Shown here piece after piece: positions 1-11,484 of a stretch of DNA of 64,000 nt. Below the pieces are notes generated by a model. That model worked only from the letters and a program-made list of their open reading frames with translations, searched no databases and was not told the origin of the DNA. This DNA comes from Megalonaias nervosa (lineage: Eukaryota; Mollusca; Bivalvia; Unionida; Unionidae), in NCBI GenBank assembly GCA_016617855.1, contig JAECUM010001828.1, positions 96,012-160,011 on the forward strand, read 5' to 3'. Each line of letters starts with the position of its first letter. Position 1 is the stretch's first letter. A program made the translations under genes and the position numbers.

Positions 1-2800
1 TTGCTATGTGGAAACAACATAATGAACATAAATTAGTTTTGTTTCCTTTCAAACCTTTAATTCTAAAGAATTCTAAAGCAATATATAATCATGTTATACA
101 AAGTAAACTTTTCATATCATAGTATGAAAAACCAATAAATGCAAAGTATTAGAATCTTATCTTGTAATGAAAAAAAGTTTAACCCTCAATTAATCTTTAC
201 CAATAAAACCCAAACAAGATTTTTCAAACAACCTAAATCCTTAAGAGGATTTGGTTAAAAATCCATCGTTTAAAAAATATTTACAAAAGGGTTGATTTAA
301 ATTTTGACAAAAGACCTTCAAAATTATATATTGTTGTATAAACAAGAACTGAATTTTCTGTAAAATCATGTCTTCTTGTACTTTGATAAACCAGTCCTCA
401 AACCTGTATTGATAGAGGGACTCGTATCTTTGTGTAATAAATAATAAAAGTAATCACAATTTTTCATTTCTCCTGTGTCCTATTTAAGATCTGAAACCAA
501 TGCTTCAGGCTACATGTCACTGTGTAATAGTTTCGCACCAAAGTTCAGCTCAGAGGTTCAACATTTTTGATAACAAAGTTGGCTTAAAAACGAATAACAG
601 TCCATTTTCTAACCCAGGTTTCCTCCGAATATTCCCATCCCATTTTTCACACTTGGACATTTAGGTTGGGGTGTGGGGTCAGCTAGTGCATGTCAAAATT
701 TGGAATTTGATGCCACCATGCAGTAGTGGCATATAGTAGTCACTTACCAGCGGGCCTAGCAAATTTAAGTGATTTTAAATCAACTCATACCTGCATGAAA
801 TCGGTAGGAAAATGGTTTATTTTCTCAGAAATGGCAAGTATTTTAATCGTTATGTCTTTAATCCATGGACAGACTAGATGAAACTTCAGCATAGATGAAA
901 CCTGACCAGATACTCGCCATTTGCAGAACTAGTCACATGACTTTACAAATCTCAAACGACATTGGAAGTCCAATAGTCACATGATATCAACTCCTTTTTA
1001 ATGTTGTACAAAAATTCAATTATATTAAATGAAAGTCAGATACCTTTTGTAAAAACTAGAAGGAACATATAACTGTCAACATATTTATTTTGAGAACAAC
1101 GACATGAAACCTGTCGCTGTCGCAGCAATCTGGCCAGTCTGATTCATCAAGCAGAGAGCATGTCAACGTTGTAGTCACATGATACAACAAAACCCTGGTA
1201 GTTGTTCTCAGAATAAATATAGAGAACTATGTGTTCTTTCGTTGTTTTGTATTTTTATTACAACTAGTATACGACTTTCAAATATTTTTTATTTATTTTT
1301 TTAAGATTTGAAATAGGTTATTATTGATAACATAACTACTGGATCTATGATGTCATGAACATGTGGGTTGTGAGATACGTGTACTCATGCAACCAGCAAT
1401 GCAAATTGTGAGTACCAGGTCAAATTTCATCAATGCCCTAGATGTATCTTGTCTTTCAGCAGGTTAAAGACAAAACGATTTTAATACAAGCAATTTCTGA
1501 GAAAATAGTTTTCATATCGATATCATGTGGGTATGACTCGATTTAACAATGTTTAAGTTTGCTAAGCCATCTGGTAAGCAGTTACCCTTTGCTGCCACCA
1601 TGTTGGCCTCTTGTGATGCTTGACTGGTTTTCATACATTCCATGTAAGAAAAGATATGGATAATGAGCTGTCTTTGAAAAAGTCGTCTATACAAGTTTAA
1701 TCCACTGAGCGATTGGATTGACTCAACAAATATGTTAATGGCAAGCACCCAAATGATCCATACTGCAACCTTCAAATATTCTGGTCAGATCTCGATAAAT
1801 TTAACTCATGATCAGTTCAGTTACAACTCTATTACATAATGGTTTCGAGCTTCAAGTGGTGGCAGAAAATTCCCAGGTTTTTCCAGACTTTCATCAATAT
1901 TTACAAAATTCAAGGACTTTTTATGGTTGGGAAAAAAATTATGAATTCTCCTGACTTTTTCCCGATTTCCCGGTAGTGTGGGAACCCTGCGACTATAGCT
2001 TTTACTGATTTTCATATGTGCAATTTGTAATATTGTTAACTTAAAATTTACATGGAAGGTTTTTCAGAATTTTTACAATTTATGATTTGTTTCATTACAA
2101 GACACATCAGTACATCCAGTTGACACATGTTGTAAATTAGACAGATTATCAGTTTTGGTAATTATATGTTATGCCACAGAAGGCATCATCAACTCATTTT
2201 TATTTAGCTAAGACGTAAAAGGAATAAATTCTGCTAAAGTTAGGGAATAGGAATCAATTTAACCTGGTAACTGCATCATTGAATCGTGTAGTTTATCACC
2301 TATGCTTACCTCTTGCACAGAGGGTCTCAAGGTGGACTAGATATATTTATATTCTAACCAAGCTACCCTTGTCAAAACAATTATTATTATTTTATATAGC
2401 TGCAACACATTCTTTAGTTAACCAACTTATTTCGGTATTGCACAATACGCTTTGTAACACAGAATGGTACAATGTGGACCATCATATTAGAGTAGAATTT
2501 CCATGTGTGTGTGTGTTTATATACATATATAAGGAGAAAAGTGGTTTATGTACAGTAATATTAGTTGTACATCACAGACCTGGATCAAGCTTTCTGGATG
2601 GCTCACACTTGTGGTAGAAGAGGTCTATTGATTTGGTTTGGTGTATGATGCCATTTTTTCAGCACATGATAGGCTATACATGGTGGACATTATATTTGGC
2701 AGAAGAATCTTAGAAAATCCTGGGAATAACCACTGACCTACAGGCAGCTTTCTCACCTACCTACCTACATTGGTTGAGCCAAGACTTGAACTTAATGCAG
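1..2800. other. Gene-free stretch, left edge
   Basis: No exon with convincing splice signals was found. Open frames here are short and not flanked by clear acceptor/donor pairs. The stretch is AT-rich and holds the small foldback listed at 1081-1220; nothing else is recognised. Confidence 0.5.
1081..1220. repeat. Foldback: 20-bp inverted repeat
   Basis: Positions 1081-1100 and 1201-1220 are reverse complements with one mismatch (ATATTTATTTTGAGAACAAC against ATATTTATTCTGAGAACAAC). The loop is about 100 bp. It could be a small MITE or a chance stem; no target duplication was identified. Confidence 0.45.
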
Positions 2801-2819
2801 AGGTGAAATGTGTGCATGA

Positions 2820-3180
2820 TCTATAAAGGTCACCTGCAGCCAATTTATTGACTTTGGGGTCAAAAGGTCAAGGTTACTGCGACTACAAGGAGAAAAATGG
2901 TTATTGCATAACTTTTGGCATGCAACTTGTTGATTTTATGGTTAGAAAGTCAAAGGCTGTTGTAACTCAAAGAAAAATAGGTTTTGCAGAATAAATGTTG
3001 TTCTAGCATAAGTTCCTTGACCAAGCTTTGTGTATGGTTTGCACCAAATATCAGGTTACTGTCATAATAAGTCTAATAAGAAAATAATGGTTTCTGCACA
3101 CTAACTTTAGTTCAATATCACATAGCTTAACCAAAAGTCATTGAGACCTGTTTGTCATTAACCTTTGAGTAAACTGTAAC
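2820..3180. repeat. Dispersed repeat, family B copy
   Basis: The stretch repeats a theme (ggtcaaggttactg, then agaaaaatggtt and ttctgcat-like words, then gcttgcac-like words) also seen at about 22600-22730 and in a larger array at 41530-42500. The copies are too divergent to set a precise unit; period is roughly 130-160 bp. Not protein coding. Confidence 0.45.
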
Positions 3181-3881
3181 AACAAAGAACCAATAAACAT
3201 GGGGCAGGTCATTCACTGTAGTACTCATTTTTCATATTTGTCAGTTAAACTTAGATCAGTATTTTATGAAATTAACTGAAAAGGCCATCTCTTTTTTGCA
3301 TTTGCCATTTTTTATTTCCTATTCAAAAATATATCATGAATTGTACCAATACAGTAAGACACATGGATATTAGAATAATCATTCTTGTCCTTGCGTAATT
3401 ATACCCAGTTTGTTTTATTCCAGTTCAAATGTTAAAGAAAAACTTAAGAGAAATGTTAGGTGGGTTATTTAGGAATTATGTTCTGCCATCTGATTTGTGT
3501 GAATTTTTACTCAACAAGTCATAAGGATTCACATTACTCTGATTCATTACCTGTCCACATATCTACAACAACTATGTGGAAATAAATATATATGTCTACC
3601 CGTATAATGCTTTAAAACCTTTATGAAAGGTTAAACACATATCTGTATATCTTAACTGGTTTTGATTTATGGAAATAATGCCATGTGATGCATCAAAGAT
3701 TACACAAATTATTGGCAAATTCATTAAGGAACTTGCATTCATGAAAATTCTTTTCACCAAAATGATCTCATAACTACAGGTTAACAGTACATTAACATGA
3801 TCTCCCAAGACATGAATTGTCGAACATGATGTGATGTCCTGCTGTCAAGCAAGATGCAACACAAGCATCAAGATCAAAGTA

Positions 3882-4033
3882 CTGTACTAGTGATGTTTTA
3901 TTGTGTACTAGTACAATTACTGTACTAGCGATGTTTTATTGTATACTAGTACAATTACTGCACTAGTGATGTTTTATTGTATACTAGTACAATTACTGTA
4001 CTAGTGATGTTATATTGTATACTGGTACAATTA
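3882..4033. repeat. Tandem repeat, 4 x 38 bp
   Basis: Four copies start at 3882, 3920, 3958 and 3996 with a few substitutions. Each junction contains an inverted pair (CTAGTAC, 7-base loop, GTACTAG), so the array can form a row of short hairpins. Confidence 0.9.
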
Positions 4034-4109
4034 TTTTGTAATAAAAAGAAAAGTTTTAAGTTCTACTGGTCATAGACCAAAAAGCTTATCAAATGGTCTG
4101 TCAATTAGC

Positions 4110-5115
4110 AAAAAATTGTTATTGCTATTACTCCCAAACTACTTGGAGGATTGTCATGAAATTTTGCACACACATTCATCCCATTCAAAATCTTGTTGCT
4201 ACCATTCCTGGACAAAAATTCATTTTGATATAGGTTATTTGCCAGAAGACTTCTTTTGTCCAGTTAGTCTTCATTGAATATGGTACTGCTTGCACATCAA
4301 ATATGGTTGCTATCTCAAGAATCTTATAATTGTTACTCGTGAATGGATGGTCATATCAGCACGTGATTTTTACTAAAACAAAAAAAACTTAACGTTGTCT
4401 AGTTAGTTGCAAATGGTGTCAATGAGACTTCCAATATGGTCATCTTCTTTATAGTGGCTACTTTTCCTAGATGTCTGGTCATATTGACAGTGTGCTTTCA
4501 ACAAAAGCCTTCTTGTAATATTTAGTTGGTAATAAATGGTAGTGTTTATCCGATATCCACCATGACCACCATTTTGAAAATCTTGTTTTCGTTACTTTAA
4601 AAACAATAAAGTCATATCACCACAAGACTTCATATAATGCCTTGTCGGTCCTAAATTAAATTGGTCTTGATCTAATGTCCACGATGGTGGCCATGTTGAA
4701 AATTTTGCTTCTGCTGCTCATTCTAAACACAAAGTCATTTTGAAATGTGGCTTTCATCAGAACAGTTCATATGGTATCAAGTTGGTTGGTCCTAATGAAA
4801 ATGAAGCAGACCGGCTCTCATGTTGAAAACATTGTAATCTTGACTCTTCCCAAATGGTTGAATACATCAACAAGGGGTTTTCACCAATTGACTTTTTTTT
4901 ATATATAGTTGGTCCAGAATGAAAGTGGTGCCAAGTGTTCATCCACTGTGGCTAACTTTAAAATCTTGCAATCATTACTCATCCTGAATGGGTAGACATA
5001 TTGATATTGGGGTTTTGTCAAAAGAATTCTAACGATGTCTGCTTTGTCCTGAATGAAAAATGGTGCCAATCTAACACACGTTATATCCACATGGCAACTG
5101 ATTTGATTTCTTGCC
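4110..5115. repeat. Divergent tandem satellite, family A, array 1
   Basis: About six divergent units of roughly 160 bp. They recur around the words 'aaaatcttgtt', 'atggtcatatcaacatg'-like and 'ggtcctaaatgaaaatggtgcc'-like. The same family forms a larger array at about 46080-48720. Unit length is close to a multiple of three, so long open frames appear on the minus strand (for example 4899-5129); these are repeat products rather than genes. Confidence 0.65.
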
Positions 5116-5268
5116 CGGTGAAGTGTCAAATCCCTTCAAGGGACTCTTGTTATGTTGTTGGTGTTATGTTACTTTGATTCTATCCATCTAGTCACACTGC
5201 ATCTAAATAAAATGCAACTGTTACACGACTATTGGTAGGTGATGTCATCCTCAACAGCATGTGAAACA

Positions 5269-5400
5269 GTGTTTCATATCAGTCTCGAGTTGTATAATGA
5301 TATGTTATATAAGTGTTTCATATCAGTCTCGAGTTGTATAATGATATGTTATATAAGTGTTTCATATCAGTCTCGAGTTGTATAATGATATGTTATATAA
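5269..5400. repeat. Tandem repeat, 3 x 44 bp, perfect
   Basis: Copies start at 5269, 5313 and 5357 and are identical, so the expansion is recent. The unit contains a CTCGAG site. Confidence 0.95.
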
Positions 5401-6560
5401 AACAATAATATTCAGTTACTCATAACCATTTTATTTCTAACTTGATGAATTGACTCTAAAAACTTTTATCATGCTGAGATGTATTGATGGAAAGGATTTC
5501 TCATGTTTACACGTATAGAAAGCTTGTATCAAATCCACTCTCTATCTCTGATTTTTGTGATTAAAAATGAAGGGTGCCAATATGTTGAACGTCATAAATG
5601 AAAATTTGAAAAACTTAAAGGAACCTTAAATTTTCATTTCAAACCTGTGTGCTTGTGGCAAAATTAAGGAATTTTATCAATTATAATAAATTTACGATTC
5701 TCTGTAATTACAATTGAAATTTTGAGCTGCATTAGATTAGTTGGCCCGATTCATAATCACAGCATCAAAACTAGCCCCTGCCAACCCTTGGGAAAAACAC
5801 TTAGCTCCCATTTTCTCAGCATGATAATGTGTTAATTATGCTGTTTAAAAAAAATATTTTTAAAGTCGTGCCCTTTTAAAGGTATTGTTATTTTGCATCT
5901 GGTTTATGAAAGATATTTATTTTGTCATTGTATTCTTTTATCACGATTATTTTTAGAGATGCAAGTTCTTATGTTAAGCATTATTATTGTATTTACAGTA
6001 TTACTTCTCTTTACAGTTTTAGTTCAATGTATTGTGCAATATCCAATTATTGCAATGCAGTTTTTTGCAATAGTTAGTATTTTTAGCCCTATCTTGCTGT
6101 TGCATATACATACATGAAAATGTATCAGGTGTTCTTCCTGGAGGATACTGCATATCACAAGGAGGTTGCAGTTACCTACATTTCATACTCTGTTTACTTC
6201 ACTTGATATTTGGAACATGTTTGGCAAAGCGGGCAAGACATATCATTTCACAGAATTTTGATTCATTGTTTAATCTCCTTTCAACTGTGCAATCCTTTTT
6301 ATGTGACCACCTTTTTATTGCAAAAGGAATGGTCTGGTATGTGTGGACAGGCTATACCAGTCTTGATTACTTACTGCAAGTAAATTGCAATTATGGGACA
6401 AACAACTTTAAACTTGACCTAAATTATATGCATTTGGGAAAATGTAAATTGAGTCATGTACAGCCCTACTTTATTTGGGGAAAGCTTTTCATATTAAAAT
6501 CAGATAGGTGATAAAACATGTTAACAGTTCAGTGTATAGCAAGATGCAAGATTAAGTCTT
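5401..6560. other. Gene-free stretch
   Basis: Open frames at 5893-6117 and 6203-6511 have no flanking splice signals or recognisable motifs. Nothing is supported here. Confidence 0.4.
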
Positions 6561-6582
6561 TGTATGTGTGTGTGTGAGTGTG

Positions 6583-6616
<34 letters not shown>

Positions 6617-6640
6617 CATATACACACACACACACATACA

Positions 6641-6773
6641 CAGGCCCGGCTAGGGCAAGGCAAACGAAGCAACCGCCTTGGGCCCATGCTTCTCCGCAAT
6701 GCAGTTTATTTGTTTGAGGCCCCATGCTCATCACTTGCTGCCTTGGGCCCCGCACATCCTAGGGCCGGGCCTG
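6641..6773. mobile_element. hAT-like MITE set in a CA/TG microsatellite
   Basis: The 133-bp element begins CAGGCCCGGC (6641-6650) and ends GCCGGGCCTG (6764-6773), a perfect 10-bp terminal inverted repeat. The inner sequence is GC-rich (cttgggccc words on both arms), unlike its AT-rich surroundings. The CAGG..CCTG ends resemble hAT-type nonautonomous elements. The left flank is a (TA)n/(CA)n tract and the right flank a (TG)n tract, so an 8-bp target duplication cannot be read with confidence. Confidence 0.65.
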
Positions 6774-7999
6774 TGTGTGTGTGTGTGTGTAATAAAATTT
6801 TAAATTGGCTTACATTTCATAAAATGAAGCTGGTCTTTTTTTTTTTATTATTGTCTTTATGTATATATATATCTCATAATTGTAATGCCATAAACCAATC
6901 ATGACAATATGACATGGAACTTTAAGGATGTACAATGATGGGAAGCAATGTTAGTTTACCATTTTTAGAGTTCTTGTCACATTTATTTTAAAGTGGGTTT
7001 TTTTTGCTTCTGGTGTATGATTATTGACATTATGACTTAATAAAAACCTTAATTTTTATTTTACAAATAAGTTGTAAATTATTTGAATCCTAAATTTATT
7101 TAAATATAGTTTCACTCATGAGATGAAAACAAGTACCATATGATTATGGCCTCATTCCTGCTATAAGGAAATTATATTTATAATGTATTTCGTACAAGGT
7201 GGATTCACTTCAAGATAGTCTTATCTGCATCTTTACTAGGCCAGAGTCCATCATGACTTTCAGTTACATCTGTCAGTAACCTTTTATTTTTCATCTGGCC
7301 ATTCATTTTATTATGAAAAGTGTATATTCTCAGCAAAAATATGGGCCAAGTAAAAGGAATTAATAACTAAAGCAAGATGAATTGCAATTCTTTATTGATA
7401 CTGTTACTGAAAAAACAAAAATTTGCAAACACAAACTAATTAGCACGTATCACTGTAAAACTAAATTAGATGTACAAAATAATTTGATACATCCACTTAA
7501 CATTGCTGTTATTTAAAGAGACCTTTGTCTGCAAATTTCACCTGGACTGTTGTGTGATTTAAGCACACATGTACAAACTGACGTTTGCAAAAAGCCACAT
7601 GCCCCAGTTCTGGGTTCTTCCTCGAGCTATCACTTTCAACCTTCCCATGAGATGTTTACACTGGGCAATCTCTCAGGTTTCTCATGAGAGGGACATCCAA
7701 TAAAAATTCCCTAGCAATGTCTGATACAGAGTGAATAATTTATCTCTGAATTATTAATTCAGTACCTTGGATTTTCCAGGTTTGTACGTAAACATTTTGA
7801 AAGCAAGCATCGAGACCATCTGCCATTTTCAGTGTTTAGATCACTCTTTTTTCATTTTGGTTTTGTTCTGCTCACAATTATGCCCTAATATTTTGCAAGC
7901 AGAAATTAAAATCTATCAGTCAGCTGCACATCAGATTTATAAATTGCATTTTTTTTGTCTTGTACCCTAGATCATTTGCAATTTTTATTCAATAAGCTG
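6774..7999. other. Gene-free stretch
   Basis: AT-rich sequence between the MITE and the left end of the pogo-like element. The open frame 7767-7970 has no supporting signals. Nothing recognised. Confidence 0.4.
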
Positions 8000-8440
8000 T
8001 ATTTACCGTATATATTGGGACATGATAAAATAATTTTTTTTCCTGTCCCAGACTTATGACGAAACTTTTTTCACCTTGGTTATATGTCACAAGACTGAAG
8101 AAACAAAATAAATTTGTATTGCATTTGTGCTCCCCCCCATGCACATTGCAATAAAATAGATCAACAAAACGCTTATTAGATAATAGAAATAAAGTAACCT
8201 TGTATTGTTATCATTTATCCCGTTTTTATTCAACATGAGCATTAAAGAATAAAATATATCCACGAAATCTGTATATTTAGCGTAGGCTTCCATACTGTAG
8301 CGTGCATTGCTTATGTCAGATAACACACACCACATTGTTCAATGACATGAACATTGAGAAACAAATTGTGTTTGGTTCTGCTCAAAGGTTTGAAATATGT
8401 TATCTGAATGAAAACTGGATCCAACAAAATGCAAGCAAGA

Positions 8441-9940
8441 AGGAAATAATCAACTGATATCTTGAAGACAACTGTCATTCACACATGACACTGTGTTAGG
8501 TGCAAAATAATCAAGATTGAATTATTTCTAGGTCCCCTACTGTATGACGGTATCTCACAAATAAAAATCATTATTTGGAAAACATTCACTTGAATGTAAG
8601 TGACAATCTTTTCGTCAGCACGGGTTACAAAAGTATCATTACTATTTACCCCCCGACATCAATGCTCCTTTGTATTAAATATTATCACAGATGCCAAGCA
8701 AACAGAAGCCTAGGTGGTGAATAAACACAACCGGCAGCGAGCAGTAAACTCCTTCTTTGAACTTACCAACAGGACATCAAAGACAAAGGTTATTTTTTAT
8801 TACAAAGCAAGCTGACCTCAGAAGCCAACTTTGGTTAATGTTTTTTTTAAAGGGATATCAATACAAAGGTTATTTTATTGCAAAGCAAGCCAACATCAGA
8901 AGCCGACTATGGATTCTTTTAAGTGTGCTGATTTTCTTTTCCTTTTTTATTTTTTTTCTGAATATACAAAGATGGCTGAGATATAGAAGCAAACTTTGGT
9001 TCTTTTTCACCGGTATTTACAGGAATTTTAAAAATAAACTGAAACAATGGAACAAATTTTAAAGTGACACAATATAGTACTTTGTGCATGGACATCTATA
9101 ACCCAGCATCGCCCAGAATATTTGGAGAAAATAAAATAATGTGATGAATTCATGCAGGCCAGAAGAGAAGCAGATGATTTTGCAAATGAGAGGGAAATAA
9201 TCAACTGATATCTTGAAGACAACTGCCATTCACGCATGACACGGTGTTAGGTGCAAAATAATCAAGACTGAATTATAACCTGGTCTACTTTGTGACAGTA
9301 TCTCGCAAATAAAAATCATTACTTGAAAACACATTCATTTGAGTGCAAGTAACAAACTTTTCGCCAGCACGGGTTACAAAAGTATCATTACTATTTACCT
9401 GCAGATACCAGTGCTCCTTTGTATTAATTCTAACTACAGATGCCAAGCACATAGAAGCCCAGGTGGTGAATAAAACAACTGGCAGCGAGCAGTAAACTCC
9501 TTCTTTGAACTTGCTGACAGGACATCAAAGACAAAGGTTATTTTTATTACAATGGAAGCCGATCTTGGAAGCAGACTTTGGATACTCTGAAGCCGTTTTT
9601 TTTTTTTTTAAAGGATATCAATACAAAGGTTATTTTATTGCTAAGCAAGCTGACCTCAGAAGCCGACTATGGATTCTTTTAAGTCGGCCGATTTTATTTT
9701 TTTTTCTTGAATATACAAAGACAGCCGAGATATGGAAGCTAACTTTGGTTCCTTTTCACCGGTATTCATGGTAATTTGGAAAATTAATTGACACAATGGA
9801 ACAATTTTGAAAATTATTACAATATAGTGCTTCACACATGGACATCGATGACCCAGCGTCACCCAGAAGATTTTGAGAAAATAAAATCATGTGATGAATT
9901 CATGAAGGCCAGAAGAGAAGCAGATGATTTTGCTGACGAT
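8441..9940 (+). repeat. Two direct copies of about 750 bp inside the transposon
   Basis: The block from about 8441 (aaataatcaactgatatc) recurs from about 9190 in the same order: the 'gacactgtgttaggtgcaaa' region, the 'cagcacgggttacaaaag' region, the 'acatcaaagacaaaggttat' region and the 'aggccagaagagaagcagat' region. Substitutions and small indels separate the copies. Each copy also holds two short sub-repeats of 'acaaaggttatttta'. The second copy continues into the DDE transposase relic; the first stops at about 9189. Confidence 0.8.
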
Positions 9941-10250
9941 ATGATCATTAACCTGGATGAAATTCTAGTGTACTTTGATCGCATTCCTGGACGGACTGAC
10001 GATAAGATTGTGGTCAAAAGTGTGAGAATTAGACTGGTGCAGATTTGAAAAAATCTGACTTTAGTCCTTGCAGTTTCCGCTTCAGATGATGTGTTGCCTC
10101 TAACAATTTTTCAAGGTATGAGAAAGCTAAAAAAAAATATTCATACACCGAAAGAATGGATCATACGTGTGCAAGAGAACAGTTGTGTTGATGTTATGCT
10201 GCTGCAGTGGATTAAAGAATTTTATCTCAAGTACAGTTTTATGTTTTTTA
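9830..10250 (+). pseudogene. DDE_1 (pogo/CENP-B-type) transposase relic
   Basis: Two + strand frames (9788-10048 and 10091-10300) read as successive parts of a DDE_1 endonuclease domain. The first contains NLDEILVYFD followed by a GRT and KSVRIR block, matching the place where this family carries its first catalytic Asp (an N-x-D-E motif). The second holds LPLTIFQGMRKLK then IHTPKEWIIRVQENS and LQWIKEF, typical of the stretch before the second Asp. A stop and frame change near 10046-10090 separate them, and the later catalytic region is missing, so the gene is dead. The DNA-binding N-terminus was not clearly recognised. Confidence 0.75.
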
Positions 10251-10439
10251 AAGTAAAATTTCAGTTGGAGTGCATTTTCCAACATGTAATTTTCGAATGA
10301 TTTAAAAGGTGTCCCGCAACTTGAAAAAAAAAAAAACGATGTGTCCCAGAACATACAGTGCACAAAAATTTACTTTTAAAATTAATTTATGGTGTCCCAA
10401 CATATACGGTAAATACGGTACACTGCAGTCAGATCCTAC

Positions 10440-10677
10440 TTTATTGTTACCAATTTTATATTGCTTTGATTAATAAAGATGTTTTCACTCAAGCTATTAC
10501 CATCCGTGTCCAATCCATATAAAATACAGGAAATCTGGAAATTCCACTAATTTGACTTTCGACACACTATCAAGGCTCTTTCTGAAAGTGTCTGATATCA
10601 GAAATAAGTTCCAGGGCCATCTCCCTGACCTCTTTATTACCATCTCTACCAAGGTCCTGCAGAGCTGTGAGGGGCAA
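10440..10677 (-). CDS. Terminal exon of an unidentified host gene (minus strand)
   Basis: On the minus strand a strong acceptor (pyrimidine-rich tract ending ..CAATCTTTCAG) opens an exon at 10677. It reads 35 codons in phase 0 to TGA (CDS 10570-10677). The reading is charged and amphipathic (ALQDLGRDGNKEVREMALEL), like a helical or HEAT-type repeat, but I do not recognise the protein. AATAAA lies at 10445-10440, giving a plausible 3' UTR of about 130 nt. The preceding 32-nt exon at 10941-10972 ends in phase 0, so the two join in frame. Whether they belong to the same gene as the minus exons at 29959-62181 is inferred from strand alone. Confidence 0.6.
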
Positions 10678-10940
10678 CTGAAAGATTGAAAGATATATTC
10701 AACAAAGAAAAGTGATATTAAAAATATATTTAAAAAAAAAAAAAAGCTTTTGTCAAGCCTGTCTTTTATTACATCAAGTAAAAACAAAAAAAAAACTAAA
10801 CACTGAGGTTAATGTTGGGACTAGAAGTACACTGGGCATATATGCAAATGGATCTCAAAGTAATTACTATACAGAACTATTCATGAGGTGGGCTGAACAA
10901 AATTCAAAGATATTACTGCAAATATTATTACTTAACTTAC

Positions 10941-10972
10941 AGTGATTATGAAATATCTTCCCATCGAAGAAA
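10941..10972 (-). CDS. 32-nt internal exon (minus strand)
   Basis: It is bounded by an excellent acceptor (..ACATTTTTTCCAG) and a consensus donor (GTAAGT at 10940-10935). It enters in phase 1 and leaves in phase 0, reading SSMGRYFIIT after the split codon, and joins the phase-0 terminal exon at 10677. The other two frames either contain a stop or create one at the junction. Small size keeps confidence moderate. Confidence 0.5.
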
Positions 10973-11209
10973 CTGGAAAAAATGTTATCATTTTCTAAAC
11001 AGAACATTAAACTCAACATTTTGAGTAATACTTGATACTCCAGACTTGGATAAACTTATAAAGTTTAATATTCTGTTTAGGACAAGATACTATTTTTCCA
11101 CATCTTAACATAATAAAGATCCTATATAATATTTAGCATAATGTGTTAAACTTTGCTCCTGTAAATTTGGAAATTCAGAAAGGTTAAACATTACATGATG
11201 AACAAGCCT

Positions 11210-11450
11210 AGCAGCAGAGGAGGTGAACAGACCACTTGTCTGAATTGTCATTTGTCTAAAAAATAAGGTTCCTACAAAGGCTGAAAATAAGGTCGATAAC
11301 GCTAAACCAAAGCCTCTAACTGACCGAGATTTTATCTATTTGGGTTAGCTTATCTCGTTACTTTATCTCCGACTCTTTGTTTTTATTTTATGGTGTGTTT
11401 TGTTTACTTGCCGGGTCACTCAATATTGGTCATTTACCTCCTCTGCTGCT
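11210..11450. repeat. 15-bp perfect inverted repeat just upstream of the viral cassette
   Basis: AGCAGCAGAGGAGGT at 11210-11224 is the exact reverse complement of 11436-11450, enclosing 211 bp. The right arm ends 34 bp before the first viral ATG. It could be a foldback MITE, a relic of the viral terminal repeat, or a bidirectional control region. Known Polinton terminal repeats are much longer. Confidence 0.55.
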
Positions 11451-11467
11451 GTAAATTAAACAGCCAG

Positions 11468-11475
11468 TATAAATA
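11468..11475 (+). promoter_or_regulatory. TATA-box-like motif before first viral gene
   Basis: TATAAATA lies 10 nt upstream of the ATG at 11485. Such AT-rich boxes close to the start codon occur before late genes of related DNA viruses. AT-rich background makes chance occurrence possible. Confidence 0.35.
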
Positions 11476-11484
11476 TTATCAATA

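Larger units (their letters stand above)
8002..10413 (+). mobile_element. pogo/Tigger-like DNA transposon (decayed)
   Basis: The element is bounded by inverted termini of about 36 bp (32 matches by eye), starting TTTACCGTATATATTGGGAC on the left and its near reverse complement ending at 10413. A TA dinucleotide flanks both ends (8000-8001 and 10414-10415), the target duplication of the Tc1/mariner-pogo superfamily. Inside is a + strand DDE transposase relic (9830-10250). A roughly 750-bp direct duplication (8441-9189 and 9190-9940) inflates the 5' half. The right end lies 25 bp beyond the poly(A) signal of the minus-strand host exon at 10440-10677. Confidence 0.8.

Noticed and set aside
2279..2617. 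112-codon + strand open frame as a gene
   Set aside because: No splice signals, no domain and low-complexity segments; compatible with chance in this stretch.
6578..6904. Open frames through the CA/TG tract and MITE
   Set aside because: They are translations of a microsatellite and a hAT-like MITE.
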